Below, piece by piece: positions 12,281 through 22,415 of a stretch of 64,000 bases of DNA. The notes under the pieces were generated by a model. That model was given only the letters and a program-made list of their open reading frames with translations, searched no databases and was not told where the DNA came from. A program made the translations under genes and the position numbers. Position 1 is the first letter of the stretch. Every line of letters starts with the position of its first letter. The stretch covers positions 220,017 to 284,016 of the forward strand of contig JAAOMT010000607.1 in assembly GCA_016748015.1 (NCBI GenBank), read 5' to 3'. This DNA is from Geosiphon pyriformis (Eukaryota > Glomeromycota > Glomeromycetes > Archaeosporales > Geosiphonaceae).

Positions 12281-12604
12281 TCCTTAATTAGTCATTGTGA
12301 GGTGAGGTGGTTTTGGCATTCTCATTAATATAGTTGGTTGTCTTGAATAAAATAATTTCAGGCTTGTTTTCATATAGTACTTTGTTTCTGTTAAGATAAT
12401 ATCTCCTTGAAATGTAGTGTTAATAGGTACTAATGTAGTCAAGATGTGTATAAGAGACAGGAATTGTACTTTTCTATTTTTTTTTGTGACTAATACCACT
12501 GGAGAAAACCAAGGGCTTAATGATTTTTTAATCAGTCCATTGTCAAACATTTGTTGTACTTCTTGTTTAATCAGATTATCACCAAATGGGAGTACGTAGT
12601 AAGC
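12281..12604 (-). pseudogene. GyB-1 RT/RNase H, core missing at adapter junction
   Basis: On the minus strand the start of RT (MFDNGLIKKSLSPWFSP, VVLVTKKNRKVQF) is followed by the six residues LSLIHI, which come from the Tn5 mosaic end, and then by the linker after RNase H (VPINTTFQGDIILTETK). Against GyB-2 the part equal to about 56865-58000 is absent: palm, thumb, active site and RNase H. Since the join is a library adapter, the loss is an assembly error and says nothing about the element itself. Confidence 0.85.
12442..12460 (+). other. Nextera/Tn5 mosaic-end adapter (contaminant)
   Basis: AGATGTGTATAAGAGACAG is an exact 19-base copy of the Tn5 mosaic end used in tagmentation libraries. 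Translated it gives the well-known contaminant peptides KMCIRDR (plus) and LSLIHI (minus). It sits between two GyB sequences that are about 1.1 kb apart in GyB-2. Confidence 0.97.
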
Positions 12605-13051
12605 TCATTGTTTAATCAGTCGAGCGTCTTCCATATCAATCTGATGCTTCACAATGTTGGTGTGTCTGAACTCATTTTTGCTGGCAAAGACATCAGCATA
12701 CTGGTTCCGAAAGACTTTGAGTTGCATTTGTTGCAGGGTACTTAAGTTTTCTAAATTCAATTTATTGATCTTTTCTGGTATAAACAAGTAACTTTCTTTT
12801 GGCAAATTCCATACTTGTGAGGTAATGTTACAGAATAAAAATAATTGTGTGAAATCTGGAATGGACTGGGGTTTTTTAAGATTCTGAATATTTGTGGATA
12901 TGTAACCAATGAGGGTTCTTTTGGGGATTTTAATGACATCTTCTATGGGATTGTGGATGGGAATTTTGAAGTGTTTATGGGCTTTGGCTGGTAGGTATAG
13001 ATTAGCAACATTGGCTAGAGAACAGATTTTGGAACTGGCTTCAAATAACAA
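12605..13051 (-). pseudogene. GyB-1 pre-RT domain
   Basis: An open 148-codon minus-strand piece. It begins within the beta-rich domain after dUTPase (SSKICSLANVANLYLPAKAH, PIHNPIEDVIKIPKRTLIGY) and runs through a short helical stretch (TPEKINKLN-like, LQQMQLKVF) to the RT entrance motif KNEFRHTNIVKHQIDMEDAR. It corresponds closely to 56290-56738 in GyB-2. It would be part of the pol polyprotein, not a separate protein; the ATG at its start is internal. Function unknown apart from leading into RT. Confidence 0.65.
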
Positions 13052-13060
13052 GGCTTGATC

Positions 13061-13700
13061 TTAGATCTTTTGATTCACCTTGAAGATGTATTGTTGGTAT
13101 GGGGGGATGGAGATAATAGTGTCAGTATAGATAAATTCTACCTGGTCACTGTCTTCTTCTGTGAAATTAACTGGTATGTTTTCTCTTCCACTTGATCCAA
13201 ACCTGTTGATTTCTTGGACAGTAAGGCCTAATTCTTCTTGGGTTGTTACCAGGATCAATTGGGATATTTTGACTAAGGGTAAAAAGATAGCTTGGGCAAT
13301 CTTTTCTTGTAATTCTATTTTGTAAAATCTGTCTGAATTGTTCTGTAGTATTATAATGATGTTCCCTGTGTAACAGGCATTTATGATTCCTTTTTTTATG
13401 TCGATTCCTTTCTTGACTAAACTAGATCAAGAGACAATTTGTATCATTGTACTAACAGAAATTTTTAATGCTATCTTAAGATTTATTTTTACAAGAGAAT
13501 ATGAGGCTATAATGATGGATGATTGTCCAGGATATCATAGATCAAAACTGGCATCGGTGTCATATGCTCTTTCAGAACAGATTTCTTTCTCGTTGTTACT
13601 GTATCATTTTAGCTCTAATTTTTTGGAAAGATCGAAATACATAAGATATTGTTTTGTTTCAGTATTTTTAGTTGGATCTTGAAATAACATGTCTTTGGTA
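13061..13700 (-). pseudogene. GyB-1 dUTPase-like domain
   Basis: Minus-strand dUTPase remnant. Motif 5 is clear in 13061-13258 (INRFGSSGRE), motif 4 (KIAQAIFLPL) lies near 13290, motif 3 (INACYTGN) near 13380, and motif 1 (DASFDL) near 13550. The upstream part is broken, so only the C-terminal 65 codons are open. It is the same order as in GyB-2 (55776-56200), which keeps motif 1 as DTDAGFDL. Not active as it stands. Confidence 0.7.
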
Positions 13701-13795
13701 ATCAATACCTTTTTTTCTTTGGGCTCAGATAGTTCAGTGATTGGAAACAGTATTTTTGGAAGCAGATTAAACATAAGATCACATTCATCACAGTA

Positions 13796-14470
13796 CTAAA
13801 AGTGATAGGAGATCAAACAGTAATTGCACAGTTTGGTATTCAAATCAGCCAACCTTTGCTCTTGTTCTTCACAAGTTGGGGCCAATTCCTGATATTGGTT
13901 CTGAAATGCATCTGAATCATTTGTGAAGAAATCATCCATGGAGTAGTTGAATTCATTATATTTGGGCATCCAAAAGTTGTTCTTGATTTCTTGTATCTCT
14001 TCAGACATGGTATCTTTGGCTTTGGTGCTTGCCATTTTCCAGATTTTGTAGTTATCATGTGGATAACTGTCCAGCCTGTTGAGTGCTTGTTTCCAAGCAT
14101 CTTTGATGGAGGTTCTCTTTTGTACCCAATTGTTGATTAATATGGTGTATTGACAAGCCTTGTCACATGTTTTTCCTCTGCCAGGCACATCATTTCAGAG
14201 TCCTTCATCAGGCAAGATCTCATCACATGCGAGGCATGGCATATTGTCTCACTTGCCTTGTTGCTTTGGTCATCTAAATCTTTCTAGTACATAAGGTCTG
14301 CAGTAGTTTTTGGTGGTGGTGAACCATTCTTTATTGTCTCCGATATATGCACCCATAGTGAATAGCTTCTTTTCACAATTAAAACATATTAGTCTTAGAA
14401 GTTGGTAAAATAGATTTCTTTGGTTCAAAGTTACATATCCTATTGATAACAATTGGAGCTCTTCTTTAGC
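13796..14470 (-). pseudogene. GyB-1 cysteine-rich domain
   Basis: Minus-strand copy of the conserved Cys-rich block. It reads LICFNCEKKLFTMGAYIG near 14390, YCRPYVLERF near 14290, CLAC near 14230, then PGRGKTCDKACQYTILINNW at 14110-14185 at the start of an open 130-codon piece (13796-14188). That piece continues with a helical section (WKQALNRLDSYPHDNYKIWK) and ends with LNTKLCNYCLI. The same signature occurs in GyA, GyB-2 and GyC-2. The Cys pairs point to zinc binding; the role is unknown. Confidence 0.65.
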
Positions 14471-15458
14471 TCTGCCTTTTCTTTTTTCTTTTCAGGTTGA
14501 TGGTGGGAGTAGTTCAATTTGATAGTTGTCTGCCCATGAAACCTAATAGATCTCAATGGTCAGTAGTAGTGGTATGTCTTCAAATTCAATAAGGGGTTCC
14601 TTGATATGTTGGGTTTTAAAGTATCCACACATAGCTGGGACTCAGGCATACTGTCTGTTGAACATGAGTTGAAGTTCTTGGGTGTTTCAGTTGAGAGTAG
14701 CATTGGTCTTTGACAACTAATTATTTTCTACTAAAGCTTGATATTGAATAATTTCCATGACAAGTACTTTGATAGGAATTTGGATTCTATTAATCTCGAA
14801 GAGAAAGTTGTCAATTTTTTCTATTGGGGTTTTTGTGTTTCTATCTGCTGTAATAATCCAGGCAGTAATAGCATGGTCTATTCAGTGACCTAGTTGGTCT
14901 ATAAGCTGCTTTGGGATTATGCTACCAGCTAATCTGCTATTCAGGATTAACTTAATGTTTATTTCTCTGACTCTGGCATTGGTGTATAGGGCCATTATTG
15001 GTTTATCCTGATTGATGGCTGCTCCACTAAAAAGACTATGAGTATTCAAATTATCAATGTCAAAAGGAAATATCATGGCTAAAGTGGTGTCCTTGATAAT
15101 AGTGGCTGGTGGGATATTGCTTTTTGTTTGCTTAAAAGGTTTGGAGGTTTGCTCTACATCTCTTTCTTTCATAGATGTAGATTTATCAAAACTCTGGTTT
15201 TCCATGAGACTGAAATAGGAAGCTTGATTTAAGTATCCAGTTGGTGCTAGTCAAGATTGGTCAAGATGGTCCACTGTTAGTTTGCACCTGATTTTTGTTG
15301 GAATTCTTTCATTCCTGATTATAGTCTATAGCTCAAAGTCTGGATGGACTGTAAGGAGAAGTTGGATAGTGAGAGATTGCTTGTGTCATTGGTGGTGGTT
15401 GATAATAATTCTGGGGTGGTGGTTGAGTGTACAGGACTTGTTGTGCATATTGGGGTGG
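14471..15458 (-). pseudogene. GyB-1 aspartic protease and gag/protease linker
   Basis: Retropepsin-like domain on the minus strand; the open piece is 14882-15205. The active site near 14930-14960 reads LILNSRLAGSII, with Asn for the catalytic Asp. Downstream are ITADRNTK, EINRIQIPIKVLVMEIIQYQ and the conserved C-terminal block AMCGYFK near 14630. 15210-15458 is the Pro/Gln/Tyr-rich linker of GyB (PPPQNYY), corresponding to 53830-54160 in GyB-2. In full-length GyB it follows the zinc knuckle of gag; here it is joined to GyC gag in a different frame. Confidence 0.75.
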
Positions 15459-15461
15459 TTG
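15459..15461 (-). other. GyC/GyB junction inside GyB-1
   Basis: Minus strand: up to the TTGAGCCAGACAA region the sequence follows GyC (compare 26312-26330); from CAACCACCCCAATA on it follows GyB (compare 53862 onward). The two sources share CAA at the join. The reading frame changes by one across it. Confidence 0.7.
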
Positions 15462-17478
15462 TCTGGCTCAATTTGGAGGAATTCTTGGTTCTGTTTATGT
15501 TTTTATCATCATTGTTTCCAATGATCAGGTTTTCCAGTATATTAAGGTAAGTTTGTTGATAATTTTGGTAGTTTGGATTGGTTTGCTGATTGGTTCTGGC
15601 ACGGTTTGGATTCCTCTAAATCAACGCATTCTGGTTCCACATGGGCTGATTTCGGGCCTCGGAACGCCAATTCGGGTTGGCTATCATAAGCTGTTGCTGG
15701 TAAGCTCCTTGATTTTGATACGTGGTGGGATATTGGCGTGGTATTGGCGTGTACTGGTTTCTGGGCATTTGGGGCACGTAGTAATTATTTTTGCATGCTT
15801 CCTGCATCATTCGCATTCAACATTGACTAATTAAATGTCCTACGCATTTGCAAAAATGGCAGGCGCGCGTTCCTGTTCTGAATTCCTGGCGTGACGAGCA
15901 ATTATTTCGACTGTTGCTGACTTCCTGGCTGCATCTTTGGGGTGGTTGGTATGTATTTTTTTTCAGATCCGGGATGAGGTAACTTTCTATTTTATTAGAA
16001 AGTTCCTCCCCTAATTGCGTTACTCTTTTCTTTAATGTTTCTGTCTTATTTTTCTCCATTACCATGTTAACCATTTGACTATGGTTAGCTTCTTTCTCAG
16101 CCAATTCAAGGGCTCTGGCGAGCATAACGGCTTCTGGTAAGGAATTAGAGTGGGCAGGGCGTACTCTTCCTAAAATGCTGCTTTTTAATCCTTTAATAAA
16201 CTGATTTAAAACCTGAGGATCAGTGTAGTATCCTTGTTCAATTGCTTCAATCTGACGGTGAATTCGATTGAATCAAGCAAGGTATTGGGTGACAGTTTCA
16301 CCAGTATTTTGCTTGATAGTATTGAATTCGTTCTATAGTTGGATTACGGCATTTGGGTTGTTAAAATACTTTAGGAGTGCATTTTTAAATTCGGCGAAGC
16401 TTGTGGGTTTTGTTTCCAGACTTTGATACCACGAGTCGGCTGTGTCTTTCAGGAAGAAAAGTAATGTTTGAATTGCTCTTTGGTCATTCCAGTTATTTGC
16501 CTGGATGGCTTTTTGTGCTTCTCTGAGCCATGTGTGCATGTCCGTTTCTTCTTCCTCTCTTGAGAAATCTGTTAGTCTTGCAATATATGGTGTGGTTATT
16601 TCGTTGCCATTTTCTATTGGTGGGTTTATTGGTCTAAGAGAAAGTGGGATGATATTTTCTTGAGCGTTCCTAAAGGTGGCTTCCCTTATATCCGGTTCTT
16701 CCTCTTGATTATGAGTTTCTTGGTTTCTGGACTGGCTGCTTGTTTCAGTGACTGGTCTTGTAATTGTTTTTTCACTGGTCTTTTTTTCAGATTCCGATTC
16801 AGACTCCTCTTCACGGTTTTCAAACCCCGTTCTAAATTTTGGCTGAAAAAGAGGGTTTTGGAATAGTGATGAATATCCTCCTGTAATTGGTATGTCTTTC
16901 CAGTTACGTTGTTTAATTTTATCAGTATAACTAGGAGTTCTTGGCATTTGTGGAGTTAATGTTGATGATGATGCAGCTCCTAATGGAATTTGTATCTTAT
17001 TTTCTGGTAAAAAATAGTATGATTTATCTTCTGGTGAATAAATACATTGTTTTTTTATTGATTGAGTGACAGTTTTCTTTGGCGTTTGAGCTGGTGTTCC
17101 TAGTTTTTGCTGGTTACTTTCCTGATTAGTTTCTAAATTTTCTTTGGTTTTGTTGGCGCATTCCCTAGTGTTTCCTGTGGATATTGGAAAATTTTTGTTG
17201 GCGTATTGCTCAATTTCTCGATGGATTTTGACAATAGTTGCAGCTATTACTGCTACTTCTTTTGTAGTGTATTGTGATAATTCTCTATACAATCCAAGTT
17301 TTGCGTCGTGTGGTTCTTCTTCCTTTCCTATATGATAATTTATTCTGGCGTTGATATAATAAGTGAGGGCAGATTCTACTGGACAACACCTTTCTGGTAA
17401 TTCAAGATCACTTTGATTTTGTGTGTAAATAGCATGACAAAATTCAAGAACAGTAAGATTAGGGGTTTTTGTTGCCAC
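15462..17478 (-). pseudogene. GyC-1 gag, nearly intact except four stops
   Basis: Gag polyprotein, minus strand, starting MATKTPNLTV at 17478. The first 381 codons (17478-16333) are open. They hold the N-terminal block ALTYYINARINYHIG (about residues 39-53), a Ser/Glu-rich linker with SESESEKK near residue 230, and the retrotransposon gag capsid domain from THTWLREAQKA-like sequence at about residue 315. After a stop at the codon following AVIQL it continues in frame through LARALELAEKEANH to a CCHC knuckle CHFCKCVGHLISQC ending near 15842. Compared with GyC-2, all four in-frame stops are C-to-T changes (CAG to TAG twice, CGA to TGA twice). Best-preserved gag in the window. Confidence 0.9.
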
Positions 17479-17541
17479 TTTTGTCTTTTCCTTTTTAGCA
17501 ATGAATTATTGCTAATTATTATTTCTTTTTTGATTTTCTTT

Positions 17542-17558
17542 CCTTGTAGGGTTTACCA
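17542..17558 (-). promoter_or_regulatory. GyC-1 primer binding site
   Basis: Minus strand TGGTAAACCCTACAAGG, two bases inside the LTR end, as in GyC-2 (TGGTGAACTCTACAAGG at 24224). It differs from the site shared by GyA, GyB and GyD, so a different tRNA primer is likely. Confidence 0.6.
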
Positions 17559-17560
17559 AA

Positions 17561-18436
17561 TGTTACGGAATGGTTTTCTTGTTATATTTAATTGCTGATA
17601 TCCCGTTTTAATTGCAATCAGTCTTTCGTGAGTTCCTCAATTCTATTTGTGTAATAATGTTACTGTTATACTGAAGGCTTTCTTTTTACTGTTGTGATGT
17701 AAGTTATTCTTTGATTCTTGATTGTTGTGTGTGTTTATGTACTCCTTTTCAGAGGCTGAACTGAAATCTACCCACTGTCTGGGGTCTTCTCTGAGGCTAT
17801 CTTTGCAATTGCCTGATGTGTTTCTCTAATCTAGAAACACAAAATGTTAATGGTTTTTAGCGCTTTTCTAATTCTCACAATAAAGCTTTTATCAATTAGT
17901 AACAACGTGAATAATCTTGATCAAGGATTATTTTTCCAAGGGATTCAGTTAATGAATGATAGTTTCATTCAATAAATAATACAAGTAAGTTTCTTAATAT
18001 TTTGGGTTGTGATAGTTCCATTTTAAATATTTTTTTCATTTCTTTTTGATTTTAAAAGGTTTCTTGGGATATTTAATTTGAAAGTATGATTTAAAGTGAA
18101 GTTTGTTGGATAAAATTGGATCTGTTGCTTGATAAGTTATGATTTTTATTACTTGATTGATTATTTTCCAATATTAAAACTATTGTATATATACATGTTT
18201 GTAGTTCTACAAAAAAACACATTGTAATACTTTCTTTTTGATATTTCAACCTGGTGTTTGCTGCTATCACCAGTTGGTGTTGGCTGCTATTGTGAACTGG
18301 TGCTTGCCACTATCACGAGATGGTGTTTGCTACTATGTTAATCATTACCTTTCTAAGATCATTACTGTGCTATATTATGATTGAATAGTTTGTATTATTT
18401 TTATGATTCTTTTTGCTAAATTCTTAAACCATAACA
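17561..18436 (-). repeat. GyC LTR of GyC-1 (876 bp)
   Basis: Minus strand begins TGTTATGGTTTAAGAATTTAGC and ends CCGTAACA, matching the 875-bp LTRs at 23347 and 31824. It is inserted in a GyB LTR: the bases after it, TTGTCAATCG, continue the GyB LTR at the point equal to about 60811. The partner GyC LTR and the rest of that GyB LTR are missing on the other side. Confidence 0.88.
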
Positions 18437-19081
18437 TTGTCAATCGCCATGATCAAGAGCAATTGGTCCAAATCATTAATAGTTTGAGGTGGTTATACTA
18501 AGAACATCTGTCCTAAAACAAAGGTATGAGACAAGAGTTAATTTATGTAAATTCCACGAAGTTCAAGAACATGAATTTGTGATTCTGATTTCTTTAATAA
18601 TTGGTTTATTTTAGAAGATGAAATAGGAAAGATAATAAATGATGAAAGGGTATGGATATTTGATTCTTGTCTAAAAGTTTGTATCTATCTGTTTGTTTTT
18701 CTAACTTTTACAACTACTTGCTTTTATACATTTTTTTGGTTTTACAGGATTGTTTTCAATTGTCTTGCTATTGCTAGCTATTGCTTTGTTATTTCTGTTA
18801 TTGCTTTATTTTCCTACATTATTGCTAGTTATCCTATATTATAACACGTTATCTAACATTATTACATGTTATTCTGTATTATTCTGCATTATAACATGTT
18901 ATCCTATGTTATAACACATTTATCCAATGTTATTGCATGCTATTCTGTGTTATCCTGTGTTATAACATGTTATTCTACGTTATAATGCATTATCCAATGT
19001 TATTGCATGCTATTTTGTGTTATGTCATGTTTTGGTCATGTTTCTTTATAACTTTGGATTGGTTTTTTTACTCAGATAACA
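18437..19081 (-). repeat. GyB 5' LTR fragment (U3 side)
   Basis: Minus strand begins TGTTATCTGAGTAAAAAAACC at 19081. It contains the ATAAC-GTTAT array (about 18830-19020), the TATA region near 18730 and the start of the transcribed part. It stops where the GyC LTR begins. About 465 bp of the GyB LTR, including the poly-pyrimidine tract, are lost. Confidence 0.85.
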
Positions 19082-19996
19082 ATGTATCCATGTGATACAA
19101 CATACCATTACCACCAAAGAAACTTATCTCATCTATTTAAAGCCTTATCAATCTAATTAACACAATAATAAGTTTATCAAGAAAGAGATAAACTGGATGA
19201 AAGATCTTAGATTCATACAAAAAACCAAAAGTGGATGGGCTTTTCCAGTTGTAGTAGTATCCAAAAAAGATAGAACCCTATGCTTCTGCATCAATTACTG
19301 CTAACTAAATGCCATTATTATAAGAGACATGTACCCACTCCCCAAAATTGATGTAATGCTAGATAAATTCAATAGTGCTGCTTTCTTCTTAATTATTGAC
19401 TTAACTGTTGAATTCTGGCAAGTAAAGATAGATCCAGAAAGCAGAAAGAAAACTGCTTTCATTACCAAGTATGGCACCTATAAATTCACAGTCATGCTTT
19501 TTGGTCTCACCAATACCTCTCCTACCTTTCAACACCTAATAAACAAAGTGTTTAAATCAGTGAAAAAAAACTTTGTTCTAGTTTATTTGGATGATATAAT
19601 AATATACTTAAAAACCTGGAATAAACACCTTGAATATTTGCAGAAAATTTTTGATCTGCTTAAAAATGCTGGCCTTAAGATCAACCCAATCAAATCTTTC
19701 TTTGGATGCCAATCCACCCAGTTTTTTGGTCATTTTATTACAAAAGATAGAATTTTCTCTGACCCAGCTAAAGTTGAAAAAGTTCAGAACATTAAACAAC
19801 CAATGAATGTTTCTGAATTACACTCTTTCTTTGGTTTGGCTTCTTATTATTGCAAATTTATTAAAGATTTCTCCAAAATCGCCTTTCCACTTAATCAGCT
19901 ACTTAAAAAAAATGTCAATTATCACTGGAGCACTCATCAACAAAAAGCTTTTGAAATTCTAAAGAAAAAACTTGTTACTGAACCAATTCTTAAGTA
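19082..19996 (+). pseudogene. GyD reverse transcriptase
   Basis: RT domain of the GyD pol polyprotein, continuing after the GyB-1 insertion. The pre-RT block VIQHTITTKE lies near 19095. Finger block SGWAFPVVVVSKKDRTLCFCIN lies near 19235-19300 and is followed by a stop (CTAA context, 19304). 19329-19997 is open: palm motif LTVEFWQVKIDP, FGLTNTSPTFQHL, active site VLVYLDDIIIY with both Asp residues kept, then QFFGHFI and FFGLASYYCKFI. It ends with a TAA after TEPILK, which leads in frame into RNase H. The motif A Asp sits in the sequence LIIDLTVE. Confidence 0.9.
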
Positions 19997-20400
19997 ATCT
20001 GACTTGGACCAACCTTTTATTCTCCATACTGATACATTTAACTATGGACTTGGTGCTGTCCTGTTACAAAAAGATAAAGATGATAGAGAATATGCTATAG
20101 CATATACCAGTAGATTCCTTACACCAGCAGAAAAGAACTATTTAATAACTAAACAAAAATGCTTAGCAGTAGTTTGGACTACTAATTATTGGGATCAATA
20201 TCTTCTTGGTGCAAAATTCTTAGTGGTAACAGATCATCAAGCCTTGGTTTGGCTACACAACAAAAGAAAGCTGGAACACAAATGGATAACTTGCTGAATA
20301 CTTTACTTAAACAAATTCAACTATGACATTCAACACTACAAAAAAGCTAATTATCAAAACACTGACACTCTCTTCAGACTTATTATCTAATAATAGTACA
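19997..20400 (+). pseudogene. GyD RNase H
   Basis: RNase H domain in the same frame as RT. FILHTDTFNYGLGAVL gives the first catalytic Asp. The Glu position reads KQKCLAVVW where relatives read ECLAVVW, so that Glu is Lys. VVTDHQALVWL keeps the third acidic residue. After a stop at 20297 the end (KKANYQNTDTLFRL) is still readable to about 20390. RNase H would degrade the RNA template during reverse transcription. Probably inactive because of the lost Glu and the stop. Confidence 0.85.
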
Positions 20401-21640
20401 ACCTCTTAACCAAATCAACTTAATTATTAGTAACTCTCTTATAAACAAACACAATAATGAATTTGGACAACTATTTTGTCTTAATAGAATTTTTGGGTAA
20501 AGGACAATACTTACCGAATTACACTTAACCGCAAAGAGAACATTTGTGCAAACAATCAAATTTCTATTTGATTTACCAGAACCAATTATATAAAAAAAAC
20601 AAAAAAGATCCTAACCATCCCCAAAGAGTCATAAGATTTAAAGAAAAAGAAATTGTGATCTATAACATGTATACTGATCTATTAGCTGGACACTTTGGAA
20701 AAACAAAAACAATTCAGAAAACATTAGCTTGCTATTATTGGCCTACCTTGGAAAAGAACATTGCTGAATACATTAAAACCTATGGCATCTGTCAAAGAAA
20801 AAGCAAACCCAATCACAAAGAAGATATCCACCCAATTTCTGTTGGTCAACTATTTGACAGAATTAATATAGATGTTGTTAGATCTTTAACAATAACTTCT
20901 AATAACAACAAATACATTATTACAGCTACTGATTATCTTACAAAGTGAGTAGAAGCAAGAGTTATTCCAGACCAAACAGCAGTCTCAATAGCCAATTTTA
21001 TTTATGAAGATATTATCTGCTGTTATGGCTGCCCCAAAAAACTTTTATCTAATAGAGGAAGAGCTTTTCTCAGTACACTGGTTGAAGAACTTTGTAAAAA
21101 AATGGGAATACATTATAAACTTTCTTTTTCTTACCACCCTTAAACAAATGGCCTAGTGGAACATTTCAATAGAACATTATATAAAACTCTAACCAAAACC
21201 AGTAAAAAAACAAACTTATGGAACAAAATACTGCCTTTAGTATTGTTTGTTTATAAAACTGTGAATTATGACATAACAAGTTATAAACCTTTTTATCTGT
21301 TCTATGGATGCATGGCAACACTACCAATAGAAACTAATATTAAGATAATACTCTTTGAAGAAATCACAATAGGAAATTACAAAGACATTTTGCAAAGAAG
21401 ACTTAGTACTATTCTTGACTCCTTGGTAAAAACATGAATAATTGCTTTTGAAAAGATAAAACAGTTCCAAGAAAAGCTCAAAAAGAAAAAAACTTATAAA
21501 ACACTTTTTTTAAGTATTAATAACTTGGTATTAGAATATTGTTTAGACAAAGACAATGTCTATGGTGATAAATTCTCTAACTGGTAAAAAAGACCCTTTA
21601 TAATCAACAAAGTTTTGAACAATGGTTCTTATATTCTTCA
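20401..21640 (+). pseudogene. GyD integrase
   Basis: DDE integrase in the same frame as RT (open pieces 20544-20948 and 21156-21437). Zinc-finger part: DLLAGHFGKTKTIQ and CYYWPTL, then the second Cys pair reads YGICQRK where the first Cys has become Tyr-Gly. Core: INIDVVRS holds the first Asp. LLSNRGRAFLS shows Asn for the second catalytic Asp. NGLVEHFNRTL holds the Glu. The stop at 20946 falls at a conserved Trp (LTK-stop-VEAR). The TAA near 21140 falls at a conserved Gln (HP-stop-TNG). Inactive. Confidence 0.9.
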
Positions 21641-22415
21641 AGATCAATTTAGAACAATCTTCAATGATTGTTCTGTTCATGGTACATAATTTAAGAAATA
21701 TTATAAATGACCTGATTGGTTGTCTGTTGTAGTAATACCAACCCAATTAATCAGCAAAAATCAAGTATAAATAAATGCATTATTTCCAAAACAAAGGTAT
21801 CTTCAATCAACATAAACAATTATTTTCTGGATCAAAACATTTAAAACGTTTTCTATACTCTCTATAAGTATTGAATCAAAAATTATTCAAATACTATTTT
21901 GACTATTGGAAAACAGACCACCATAACTAATAACAGTGAAACACATACTGTTATTAAACCAAAAAAAACTACTACCAGAAGAGAAAAAATTGGTAGCAAA
22001 ATAGATAAATACTTGTTAGAAAGTATAACAGCAGCTATATTTCTACTTTCTAGCACAATTGGAAAAACAATTCAAAAAATCTTGCCTATAAACAAAAATT
22101 TGTCATATAGAAGGCAATTAAAATTTTATGGTTGTCTTGAAAAAATCATAGGGGATATAAAACTTTTGAAGAAAACAACTTCAGAAATACAGGCAGAAAT
22201 TTTGGGCATTATATGATTAGATGTCCCAAGAGTTTTAACTATTATTAAAAAAGCCAAAACTTTAATACAAAGATTTGGTCTCTTGGATACAAAACTCATT
22301 TTACCTTAAGTACTATATATCTTATCCACAAAAAACTTCAACAAACTAGTTAGCTTTGAGATTACATCATGAATAGCTTGATTTTACCAAAGCTCAATTT
22401 CTTTGGAAAAAATAA
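21641..22415 (+). pseudogene. GyD 3' tail with small ORF
   Basis: Downstream of integrase an open stretch at 21899-22216 encodes 105 residues, basic, with TTTRREKIGSKIDKYLLES and several Ile/Leu-rich helices. It sits where GyB and GyC carry their C-terminal domain, but I see no convincing similarity to that domain. Function unknown; it may be the remains of a tail domain. A purine-rich stretch before the LTR (TTTGGAAAAAATAA, 22403-22415) is the likely polypurine tract. Confidence 0.45.

Larger units (their letters stand above)
9177..19081 (-). mobile_element. GyB-1, minus-strand element with GyC sequence in its 5' end (mosaic)
   Basis: LTR 9177-10288 is the 3' GyB LTR. Going up in coordinates: C-terminal domain, integrase, collapsed RT, dUTPase, Cys-rich domain and protease, all GyB-type, to about 15460. 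From there gag (15462-17478), primer site and LTR (17561-18436) are GyC-type. 18437-19081 is GyB LTR again, the U3 side only. Simplest reading: a GyC copy inserted in the 5' LTR of GyB-1, then a deletion joined GyC gag to GyB protease. The flanks ACAC and ATGT do not match, but removing four bases restores the GyD frame. Confidence 0.8.

Noticed and set aside
12417-12599. Small plus-strand protein containing KMCIRDR
   Set aside because: The peptide is a translation of the Nextera mosaic end; the frame is an artefact on the antisense of RT.
15282-15834. Plus-strand open frames with Trp/Val-rich, membrane-like sequence
   Set aside because: They are antisense shadows of the Pro/Gln/Asn-rich gag linker (the minus-strand codons give hydrophobic residues in reverse).
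9173-19085. Target duplication of GyB-1 (ACAC left, ATGT right)
   Set aside because: Only one of four bases matches. The 4-bp length is supported by the reading frame, but the sequence is not.
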